Source: Dehalococcoidia bacterium
GTDB lineage: Bacteria > Chloroflexota > Dehalococcoidia > GIF9 > AB-539-J10
DNA length: 6,763 nucleotides
Assembly (NCBI GenBank): GCA_023129815.1
Contig: JAGMBH010000062.1
Coordinates: 1 to 6,763, forward strand
Reading direction: 5' to 3'
In this document: in pieces, positions 1 through 5,869 of the stretch
Layout of the letters: every line of letters starts with the position of its first letter
Position numbering within the stretch: position 1 is the stretch's first letter
Notes under the pieces: generated by a model
Told to the model about the DNA's origin: nothing
What the model saw: the letters and a program-made list of their open reading frames with translations, nothing else
Database searches by the model: none
Program-made: the position numbers and the translations under genes

Positions 1-300
1 GAGGAAATGGTACAGGCTAATGGAATTGAGATTGACGAGGTAGCTGCCATCTTTTTCACTACCACGTCAGACTTAAATGCTGAGTTCCCAGCAGCGGCAA
101 CACGGGAGCTAGGATGGCCGCAGCACCTTCCCCTACTTTGCGGACACGAGATGAATGTTCCCCACAGTCTACCTCACTGCTTGAGGGTTTTAATGCTAGT
201 AAATACAGGAAAAGGAGCCGAAGAAATTAAGCATATTTACTTAAGGGAAGCAAGAAAGCTGAAAAGAAGCGAAGCCATAATACCCGGAGGCAAAACATGA
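1..300 (+). CDS. aroH: Chorismate mutase, AroH type (5' end cut off by window edge)
   Basis: Monofunctional chorismate mutase of the AroH fold (trimeric in characterised members). It rearranges chorismate to prephenate, the committed step towards tyrosine and phenylalanine, in the cytoplasm. The reading frame is open from base 1, so 99 residues are visible and about 28 N-terminal residues are missing, including the equivalent of Bacillus subtilis Arg7. The visible part aligns without gaps to the B. subtilis enzyme as I recall it. Visible Arg35, Cys47, Glu50, Arg62 and Tyr80 correspond to its active-site Arg63, Cys75, Glu78, Arg90 and Tyr108. The Lys60 position is Ala, but that position varies in the family. 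The ATG at base 7 is internal, because residues upstream of it still fit the family helix, so it is not taken as the start. The stop overlaps the aroF start by four bases (ATGA), which suggests translational coupling. Confidence 0.95.
   Translation, partial: EEMVQANGIEIDEVAAIFFTTTSDLNAEFPAAATRELGWPQHLPLLCGHEMNVPHSLPHCLRVLMLVNTGKGAEEIKHIYLREARKLKRSEAIIPGGKT
286..290 (+). promoter_or_regulatory. Ribosome binding site of aroF
   Basis: A perfect GGAGG core lies six bases before the ATG at 297, inside the last codons of aroH. It supports the start at 297 (protein beginning MIVVMK) over the ATG at 309. Confidence 0.8.
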
Positions 301-1337
301 TTGTAGTCATGAAAACTAGCTGCAGCCAAGATGAAATTGATAGGGTTGTGGAGCGCATCCAACAACTAGGATTAAAGACGCATGTATCACAAGGTGTCGA
401 GCGTACAATTATAGGGATATTAGGCCAAGTTCTTACCAATCTTCAAGATACGTTGCTGCTATTGCCCGGGGTGGAAGAGATTATCCCCGTTAGTAAGCCT
501 TACAAGCTTGCCAGTCGGGAGTTCCACCCTCAAAATACCATAGTCAAGGTAAATGACATTGCCATTGGTGGTGATGAAATAGTTATTATGGCTGGACCCT
601 GCGCGGTAGAAAGCGAAGAGCAACTTCTAGCTACCGCTCGGGAAGTCAAAGCAAATGGCGCTAGCATCTTGCGCGGTGGCGCCTTCAAACCAAGTACGTC
701 ACCTTATCACTTTCGTGGATTAGGTGAGGTGGGGCTCAAAATGCTAGCAAAAGCCCGAGAGGAAACTGGGATGCCCATCATTACTGAAGTAATGGCACCA
801 AATGACGTTGAGCTCGTAGCTAGCTATGCTGACATCCTCCAGATTGGGGCACGAAACATGCAGAATTTCATTCTGCTGGATGAAGTGGGGAAAACGAGGA
901 AACCAGTGATGCTCAAGCGAGGTTTATCAGCTACAATTCAAGAATGGCTACTAGCTGCCGAATATATTCTAGCCAAAGGTAATGAACAACTTATCCTCTG
1001 CGAACGTGGCATTAGAACCTTTGAAACTTCCACTCGTTATACTATGGATATCAGCGCTATCCCCGTCATTAAAAGAGTTAGCCATCTGCCCATCATTGCT
1101 GACCCCAGTCATGCCACAGGCAAATGGTATTTGGTAGCTCCACTGGCACTAGCAGCGATAGCTGCTGGGGCTGATGGATTGATGATAGAAGTCCACCCTA
1201 ATCCTGATCTGGCGCTTAAAGACGGTGCTCAATCGCTTACCTTTGAACATTTCCGACAATTTACGTCTCAATTAATACCTGTAGTCCAAGCTAGCGGGAG
1301 AAAATTGGCTACTTCTAGCATAAAGATTAAGCCCTAA
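297..1337 (+). CDS. aroF: 3-deoxy-7-phosphoheptulonate (DAHP) synthase, type I-beta with N-terminal regulatory domain
   Basis: Condenses phosphoenolpyruvate and erythrose 4-phosphate to DAHP, the first step of aromatic amino acid synthesis. The 346-residue protein has the Thermotoga maritima architecture. Residues ~1-70 form a ferredoxin-like, ACT-like domain (MIVVMK start, ERTIIGILG at ~35-43), which in T. maritima mediates tyrosine feedback inhibition. A linker (KPYKLASREFHP) follows, then the TIM barrel. Metal ligands are visible as Cys102 (AGPCAVE), His272 (DPSHATG), Glu298 (IEVHPNP) and Asp309 (LKDGAQS), at the same numbers as in T. maritima. Other signatures are RGGAFKPSTSPY (126-137), QIGARNMQN (182-190), LKRG (206-209) and CERGIRTFE (235-243). 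A tail of about ten residues (KLATSSIKIKP) extends past the usual end. The gene overlaps aroH by four bases and precedes ribF by seven. Tyrosine or phenylalanine control is inferred from the domain, not shown. Confidence 0.98.
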   Translation: MIVVMKTSCSQDEIDRVVERIQQLGLKTHVSQGVERTIIGILGQVLTNLQDTLLLLPGVEEIIPVSKPYKLASREFHPQNTIVKVNDIAIGGDEIVIMAGPCAVESEEQLLATAREVKANGASILRGGAFKPSTSPYHFRGLGEVGLKMLAKAREETGMPIITEVMAPNDVELVASYADILQIGARNMQNFILLDEVGKTRKPVMLKRGLSATIQEWLLAAEYILAKGNEQLILCERGIRTFETSTRYTMDISAIPVIKRVSHLPIIADPSHATGKWYLVAPLALAAIAAGADGLMIEVHPNPDLALKDGAQSLTFEHFRQFTSQLIPVVQASGRKLATSSIKIKP

Positions 1338-1344
1338 GCTTCAA

Positions 1345-2271
1345 ATGAGGATTGAGCAAGAATTAATCAGCATAGTTCCCGAAAAGGAAACACTTATCAC
1401 CATCGGCGTCTTTGACGGCGTTCATGCAGGGCATCGCTACCTGATTAAAAGACTGAACCAGCGAGCCGGGGAGGAAGATTTACTTAGCGGCATAGTCACC
1501 TTCGACCCCCATCCACAATCTATATTGCGCCCCCGTAATCAATTACTGTGGCTAAGCAACCTAGAGGACCGAGGTAAGGAACTTCAAGAACTGGGCATAG
1601 CTTTAATCGCTGTGCTATCTTTCACTCCAGAGCTAGCTCAACTCAGCGCCAGAGAGTTTGTCGCCTTGCTTAAGAAGTATCTCAAGATGCGTGGCCTCAT
1701 AATCGGCCCTGACTTCGCTTTAGGCAGAGGACGCGAGGGCGATGCTAATTTACTGCGCACATTGGGACAAGAAATGACGTTTAGCGTGGAAGTCATGCCA
1801 CCCTTTACAATCAATGGTGAAATAGTACGTAGCACTCTTATTCGTCGAGCGCTGGCTCAAGGTGATATGACGAAGGTGGAAAGTTTGATGGGGCGCTATT
1901 TCAAGCTTAGTGCCAAAGTTATCTCCGCAGACAAACGCGGCCAAAGGTTAGGATTTCCTACCGCTAACTTAGATATCAGGCCAGGACAAGCATTACCCGG
2001 CAACGGTGTTTATGCCACTATTACTCAAGTAGAGGGGAAGCAATTTGCTTCAGCCACCAATATTGGCATACGCCCCACTTTTGAAAGTGGTAAAAAGACC
2101 GTGGAAACTCACCTCCTCGATTATGAAGGTAATTTATATGGCAAAGAACTCCAGGTTAAATTTATACACAAATTGAGAGATGAGCAACGCTTTGCTTCGT
2201 CTAAAGAACTAGAGGCTCAGATTAAAAAAGATGTCGAAAAGGTAAAAATAATAGCTAGAGAATTAAAATGA
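1345..2271 (+). CDS. ribF: Bifunctional riboflavin kinase / FMN adenylyltransferase (FAD synthetase)
   Basis: Phosphorylates riboflavin to FMN and adenylates FMN to FAD in the cytoplasm. The 308 residues match the normal length of the bifunctional enzyme. The N-terminal nucleotidyltransferase domain (~1-180) shows GVFDGVHAGH (21-30), FDPHP (53-57), GPDFALGRGREGD (121-133) and VRSTLIR (161-167). The C-terminal kinase domain (~183-305) shows LGFPTANL (202-209, the ATP/Mg-binding PTAN motif), GVYAT (221-225), NIGIRPTF (239-246) and Glu254 in VETHLLDY, the expected catalytic base. It ends with the usual LRDEQRFASSKELEAQI...D pattern. It starts seven bases after aroF without a clear Shine-Dalgarno sequence, so translation probably depends on ribosomes finishing aroF. 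Its stop overlaps the tyrS start (ATGA). Its place between aromatic synthesis and tyrS has no obvious metabolic reason. Confidence 0.97.
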   Translation: MRIEQELISIVPEKETLITIGVFDGVHAGHRYLIKRLNQRAGEEDLLSGIVTFDPHPQSILRPRNQLLWLSNLEDRGKELQELGIALIAVLSFTPELAQLSAREFVALLKKYLKMRGLIIGPDFALGRGREGDANLLRTLGQEMTFSVEVMPPFTINGEIVRSTLIRRALAQGDMTKVESLMGRYFKLSAKVISADKRGQRLGFPTANLDIRPGQALPGNGVYATITQVEGKQFASATNIGIRPTFESGKKTVETHLLDYEGNLYGKELQVKFIHKLRDEQRFASSKELEAQIKKDVEKVKIIARELK

Positions 2272-3566
2272 CCGATCCTTCATCCTTCAGGACAGGCTTC
2301 AAATTTAGCTCCCTCCTAAAGCGAGGGGTAGCTGAAGTCATCGTCGAACAGGAGCTGATACAGCTACTAGAATCAGGAAAACGCCTAAGGTTAAAACAAG
2401 GTTTTGACCCCAGCACCACAGATATCCACCTAGGACATGTAGCTGGTTTGAGGAAGTTGCGCCAGTTTCAAGAGCTAGGACATAAAGTCATTCTCATAGT
2501 TGGTGACTGGACAGCACGAATTGGAGACCCAAGCGGTCAATCAGCTACTCGCCCCATGCTTTCTCAAAAAGAAGTAGAGGCTAATGCCCAAACTTATTTG
2601 AGACAATTCTTCAAAGTGGTAGATAAGGATAAAACGGAAGTAAGATGGCAAAGCGAGTGGTACGACAAATTCACTCTAAACGAGGTAATTAAACTCACGA
2701 GCAGATTTACTATAGCGCAACTTTTAGCTAGGGAAGATTTCAATAAAAGATATAGCTCTGGCAATCCTATTTCTCTAACCGAGATGCTCTATCCCTTACT
2801 CCAGGGTTATGACTCAGTAGTTATCAAAGCTGATGTCGAATTTGGCGGTACTGACCAGAAATTTAATTGCCTCCTAGGTAGAGAACTACAGCAGTCCATG
2901 GACCAGTCTCCTCAACAGGTTTTCCTCGTTCCCCTTCTCATTGGCACTGATGGCAGCCAGAAGATGAGCAAGAGCCTGGGTAACCATATAGGTATTGACG
3001 AACCACCCCGGGAAATGTATAGCAAGGTAATGTCTATTCCTGACCATCTTATCATCGATTATTTTGAATTAGTAACTGATGTCCCAGATGAAGAAATCGC
3101 TGAATTTAAGAAACAGTTGAATACCCACACGATTAATCCCATGAAGCTTAAAAAAAGATTAGCTTGGGAGATTGTGCAGCAATTTCATGGTGCGCGGGCT
3201 GCTAATGAGGCACAAAGATATTTTGCTAAGGTATTCCAAAAGAGGGAGTTGCCAGAGGAGATTCCCGAGTATTTCATCTCCGCAGCAGAACTTACTTCAT
3301 TAACATCCTTCAAGCCCGCAGAGAGTTTACGGCAACAATGGCAACAAAGTGGATTAGAAATCACCCCAGATGATATTTTTGCTGACGTTCCACATCTCCT
3401 TGCTTCTACGGCACTCACCAAGAATATCAGTGAAGCAAAACGCCTAATAGCTCAAGGCGCAGTTAAGATTGGTAATCAAAGAGTGCGTAGTAACATATTT
3501 CCAATAAGAAATGGCAGCATTGTAGTAGTTGGTAAGCGCCGTTTTGTCAAGATAGCCATCAAATAA
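2268..3566 (+). CDS. tyrS: Tyrosine--tRNA ligase (TyrRS, HLGH-type)
   Basis: Class I aminoacyl-tRNA synthetase that activates tyrosine with ATP and loads it on tRNA-Tyr. At 432 residues it is full length. Visible in order: LLKRGVAEVIVEQEL (16-30), typical of this TyrRS subgroup; the HIGH-type ATP motif as HLGH (54-57); GDWTARIGDPSG (79-90); the tyrosine-site region YPLLQGYDSV (175-184) and GGTDQKFN (193-200); and the KMSKS loop (232-236). A C-terminal S4-type RNA-binding domain (~370-430) contains NISEAKRLIAQGAVKIG and ends in VGKRRFVKIAIK. The start ATG overlaps the ribF stop by four bases, with only a weak AGAG upstream, so coupling to ribF is likely. There is no room for a T-box or other leader in front of it. 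Sharing a unit with DAHP synthase and chorismate mutase links tyrosine synthesis and tyrosine use. Confidence 0.98.
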   Translation: MTDPSSFRTGFKFSSLLKRGVAEVIVEQELIQLLESGKRLRLKQGFDPSTTDIHLGHVAGLRKLRQFQELGHKVILIVGDWTARIGDPSGQSATRPMLSQKEVEANAQTYLRQFFKVVDKDKTEVRWQSEWYDKFTLNEVIKLTSRFTIAQLLAREDFNKRYSSGNPISLTEMLYPLLQGYDSVVIKADVEFGGTDQKFNCLLGRELQQSMDQSPQQVFLVPLLIGTDGSQKMSKSLGNHIGIDEPPREMYSKVMSIPDHLIIDYFELVTDVPDEEIAEFKKQLNTHTINPMKLKKRLAWEIVQQFHGARAANEAQRYFAKVFQKRELPEEIPEYFISAAELTSLTSFKPAESLRQQWQQSGLEITPDDIFADVPHLLASTALTKNISEAKRLIAQGAVKIGNQRVRSNIFPIRNGSIVVVGKRRFVKIAIK

Positions 3567-3578
3567 AATGCACTCTTA

Positions 3579-3679
3579 TGTCATCTTGATCCCTTCACTT
3601 CCTGTCATTCTGAGGAAGCGAAGCGACCGAAGAATCTCGCTCAGGGTAAACTCCGCGAAGAGTTTAAGGAATGACAAGG
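3579..3679 (+). repeat. Dispersed palindrome-containing repeat, copy A (intergenic)
   Basis: Non-coding repeat filling most of the 136-base gap between tyrS and the aminotransferase. Positions 3603-3661 match 4801-4859 at 58 of 59 bases; the one difference is G at 3620 against A at 4818. The match continues at the same offset (1198) back to 3579, with 16 of 24 bases shared. TGTCATTC at 3603-3610 is answered by its reverse complement GAATGACA at 3669-3676, giving terminal inverted repeats. An inner hairpin lies at 3647-3666. No transposase or target-site duplication is evident. The right end overlaps an AAGGAGG at 3676-3682 near the next gene's ribosome binding site. It resembles REP- or MITE-like elements that are frequent in many environmental bacterial genomes; that family assignment is an inference. 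Confidence 0.85.
3647..3666 (+). repeat. Perfect 7-bp stem-loop inside repeat copy A
   Basis: TAAACTC (3647-3653) and GAGTTTA (3660-3666) are perfect reverse complements around the six-base loop CGCGAA. Only TTTA follows and no T-run, so a rho-independent terminator is unlikely. In copy B the right arm is changed to GAATCTC and the hairpin is lost. Confidence 0.75.
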
Positions 3680-3688
3680 AGGCAAACT

Positions 3689-3694
3689 GGAGGT
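3689..3694 (+). promoter_or_regulatory. Ribosome binding site of the class V aminotransferase
   Basis: GGAGGT lies eight bases before the ATG at 3703, a strong Shine-Dalgarno sequence that fixes this start. A second purine-rich site, AAGGAGG at 3676-3682, overlaps the right end of repeat copy A but is too far from the ATG to be the main site. No convincing -35/-10 promoter pair was seen between 3567 and 3702. Confidence 0.85.
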
Positions 3695-3702
3695 AAATAT
3701 AA

Positions 3703-4872
3703 ATGCAACTGCGTATACCAGGACCGACACCTTGCCCACCACAAGCCCTTCAAGCTATGGGCAAACAGATGATAAGTCACCGAGGTAAGGAATTTGGCAA
3801 CATCCTTAACTCAATAACAGAAAAACTAAAACAAGTATTCCAAACCAAGGGAGATGTTCTTACCCTTACGTGTGCAGGTACCGGTGGCCTGGAAGCAGCT
3901 ATTGTCAATACCTTGTCGCCAGGTGACAAGATTTTGGCAGTATCTTGTGGCGTCTTTGGTGACCGTTTCGCCGATATTGCCAAGCAATATGGGGCTAATG
4001 TGAAGTGCCTCAATTTTGAATGGGGAAAACCAGCCGACCCCGAAACAATAGGCAAGGCTTTAAGAGCAGATAATGGCATTAAGGCTGTGTTAGTAACTCA
4101 TAATGAGACCTCCACAGGAGTAACTAACGACATCGCCGAAATAAGCTCTGTAGTCAAGGAATTTGACAAGCTTCTTCTGGTGGATGCCGTCTCAAGCCTT
4201 GGCTGCATTGACTTACCTACAGATGAGTGGCATTGCGATGTTGTTATCACCTGCTCTCAAAAGGGATGGATGTCTCCCCCAGGACTATCCATGATTAGTG
4301 TAAGCGAAAAAGGTTGGCAAGCACACGCCACTGCTAAAATGCCACGCTATTACTGGGATTTTAGCAAAGCTAGAGATTACTTACAAAGGGGGCAAACGCC
4401 ATGGACTCCAGCCATTTCCATTTGTTATGCTCTAAACGCCAACCTAGATTTAATGCTAAGCGAGGGATTGCCTAACATATTCGCCCGGCATGCTAGAGTA
4501 GCCCAGCTGACCAGAAAGGGGATAAGGTCATTGGGATTATCTCTTTTCTCACCAGACAGCCATGCCTCCAATACCGTGACAGCGGTGAGAGCCAGTGATA
4601 AGCTTGATGTGTCTAAATTAATTCAGGTTCTCAGAGACGAATATGACGTGGTTATTGCTGGAGGGCAAAAAAAACTATCAGGCAAAATCTTTCGCATTGG
4701 TCATCTTGGCTTGGTTGAAGAGAACGACATTAAAACAGTATTAGAAGCATTAGCCAAGGCTTTGCCCTCTGCTTACCGTCATTCTAAGCCCTTCGCTCCT
4801 TGTCATTCTGAGGAAGCAAAGCGACCGAAGAATCTCGCTCAGGGTAAACTCCGCGAAGAATCTCGGGATTGA
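3703..4872 (+). CDS. Class V PLP-dependent aminotransferase (serine/alanine-glyoxylate type), probable serine-pathway transaminase, with a repeat-derived C-terminal tail
   Basis: Fold type I PLP enzyme of the serine-pyruvate / alanine-glyoxylate aminotransferase family, cytoplasmic. Signatures in the 389 residues are the start LRIPGPTPCPPQAL, ISHRGKEF (24-31), GTGGLEA (59-65, PLP phosphate region), HNETSTGV (133-140), LLVDAVSSLG (158-167, with cofactor-binding Asp161) and SQKGW (185-189, with Lys187 as the Schiff-base lysine). TPWTPAIS (232-239) and FRIGHLG (330-336, with Arg331 for the substrate carboxylate) follow. serA begins ten bases downstream, so a role in converting 3-phosphohydroxypyruvate to phosphoserine in place of SerC is likely but inferred; glyoxylate or pyruvate amination of serine or alanine are alternatives. 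The family part ends near residue 358 (ALAKALPSAY). Residues 359-389, including PCHSEEAKRPKNL, are translated from repeat copy B and are not family sequence. Confidence 0.93.
   Translation: MQLRIPGPTPCPPQALQAMGKQMISHRGKEFGNILNSITEKLKQVFQTKGDVLTLTCAGTGGLEAAIVNTLSPGDKILAVSCGVFGDRFADIAKQYGANVKCLNFEWGKPADPETIGKALRADNGIKAVLVTHNETSTGVTNDIAEISSVVKEFDKLLLVDAVSSLGCIDLPTDEWHCDVVITCSQKGWMSPPGLSMISVSEKGWQAHATAKMPRYYWDFSKARDYLQRGQTPWTPAISICYALNANLDLMLSEGLPNIFARHARVAQLTRKGIRSLGLSLFSPDSHASNTVTAVRASDKLDVSKLIQVLRDEYDVVIAGGQKKLSGKIFRIGHLGLVEENDIKTVLEALAKALPSAYRHSKPFAPCHSEEAKRPKNLAQGKLREESRD
4777..4866 (+). repeat. Dispersed repeat, copy B, inside the 3' end of the aminotransferase gene
   Basis: Second copy of the element at 3579-3679, in the same orientation. 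The core 4801-4859 matches 3603-3661 at 58 of 59 bases. It begins with a 24-base tandem head: GTCATTCT occurs at 4778-4785 and again at 4802-4809. CGAAGAATCTCG occurs twice, at 4826-4837 and 4854-4865. Unlike copy A it lacks the closing GAATGACA arm, so the palindrome is incomplete. It is read in frame as the last ~30 codons of the aminotransferase, and the TGA at 4870 follows directly. Confidence 0.88.
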
Positions 4873-4882
4873 AGCTCAGAAG

Positions 4883-5869
4883 ATGCAAATTTTAGTTGCT
4901 GACCCAATCGCTGAAGAAGGACTAGAAATCCTTCGCCATTATGCTCAAGTTGACATCAAACCCAAATTGAAGCCTGAAGAGCTTAAAGCCATAATTGGCA
5001 ATTACGATGCTCTAATTGTGCGCAGTCAAACTCAAGTTCCCGCCGAAATTATTGAAGCTGGGGAGAAACTTAAGGTAATTGGCCGAGCGGGAGTGGGCCT
5101 AGATAATATTGACGTTGCTGCTGCTACTAAAAAAGGCATAGTGGTAGTTATCGCTCCGACTGCTAACACTGTTTCCGCCGCTGAACATACTATTGCTCTT
5201 ATGCTTGCCCTGTCACGTAATATACCTAAAGCTAATAGTCAACTTAAATCAGGCAGATGGCAAAGAAAAGAACTAGTAGGCACTGAACTTAGAAATAAAA
5301 CTTTGGGCATAATCGGTTTAGGTAACGTAGGCTCAGAGGTAGCTAAACGGGCTCAAGCATTTGAAATGTGTGTTATCGCACATGATCCCTTTGTCTCTAC
5401 AAATTATGCCCGCAAACTCAAAGTGGACTTAGTTCCCCTCGACCAACTTCTGGAACAATCTGATTTTATCACCCTTCATGTGCCACTAACAGCAACTACC
5501 AAGGGGTTAATAGGTGCTGAAGAGCTATCGAAGGTAAAACCAACAGTTCGGATTATTAATTGCGCCCGAGGTGGGTTGGTTGACGAAGAGGCAGTAGTTA
5601 AAGCAATTGAAGATGGGAAAATAGCCGGCGCTGCTTTCGACGTTTTCAGCACCGAGCCAGTAACCAACAGCTATCGGTTTAAGAGTGACAAAATAGTTGT
5701 TACTCCCCATCTTGGTGCCTCCACAATCGAAGCTCAGGCTAATGTCGCCAAAGACATCGCTGAGGAAGTTTTGACAGTGCTTCGAGGAGAGCACCCTCGG
5801 TATGCTGTCAATACCCCATATTTTGGCTTCAGCTCTGGGAAGAAAAACACTCATGATTTTATCCCCTAA
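4883..5869 (+). CDS. serA: D-3-phosphoglycerate dehydrogenase, short form lacking the regulatory domains
   Basis: Oxidises 3-phosphoglycerate to 3-phosphohydroxypyruvate with NAD+, the first step of serine synthesis. Visible are the start MQILVADPIAEEGLEIL, GRAGVGLDNID (67-77), the Rossmann motif GLGNVG (145-150) with Asp168 where NAD-preferring enzymes carry an acidic residue, NCARGGLVDE (226-235, Arg229), DVFSTEP (253-259, Glu258) and TPHLGAST (274-281, His276). The catalytic Arg, Glu and His are therefore all present. The protein stops at 328 residues, just after the AVNTP linker that in long SerA proteins (about 525 residues) leads into the ASB and ACT domains. The last ~16 residues (YFGFSSGKKNTHDFIP) match nothing I recognise. 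It follows the aminotransferase by ten bases with no good Shine-Dalgarno sequence, so coupling is likely. Its stop overlaps the purL stop by four bases. Another 2-hydroxyacid dehydrogenase role is possible but less likely given the neighbour. Confidence 0.93.
   Translation: MQILVADPIAEEGLEILRHYAQVDIKPKLKPEELKAIIGNYDALIVRSQTQVPAEIIEAGEKLKVIGRAGVGLDNIDVAAATKKGIVVVIAPTANTVSAAEHTIALMLALSRNIPKANSQLKSGRWQRKELVGTELRNKTLGIIGLGNVGSEVAKRAQAFEMCVIAHDPFVSTNYARKLKVDLVPLDQLLEQSDFITLHVPLTATTKGLIGAEELSKVKPTVRIINCARGGLVDEEAVVKAIEDGKIAGAAFDVFSTEPVTNSYRFKSDKIVVTPHLGASTIEAQANVAKDIAEEVLTVLRGEHPRYAVNTPYFGFSSGKKNTHDFIP

Noticed and set aside
7..300. ATG at base 7 as the start of a 97-residue chorismate mutase
   Set aside because: The frame continues to base 1 (Glu-Glu) and residues on both sides fit the AroH helix; the N-terminal strand with the active-site Arg would be missing, so the gene is cut by the window edge.
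2200..2268. T-box or other leader controlling tyrS
   Set aside because: tyrS starts inside the ribF stop codon and the upstream bases are ribF coding sequence.
3647..3666. Rho-independent terminator after tyrS
   Set aside because: The stem is only 7 bp and AT-rich, and no U-run follows; it is better explained as part of the repeat.
3777..4079. 100-residue minus-strand open frame within the aminotransferase
   Set aside because: It is antisense to conserved class V aminotransferase motifs and has no ribosome binding site or family signature.
3601..4866. CRISPR array or composite transposon bounded by the two repeats
   Set aside because: There are only two copies 1198 bases apart with a normal housekeeping gene between them, no spacers, and no transposase gene.
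5810..5866. Simple frameshift hiding the SerA regulatory domain
   Set aside because: Reading the other forward frames past the AVNTP linker gives at most about 20 ambiguous residues before conserved purL coding sequence on the opposite strand, so there is no space for the roughly 190 missing residues.
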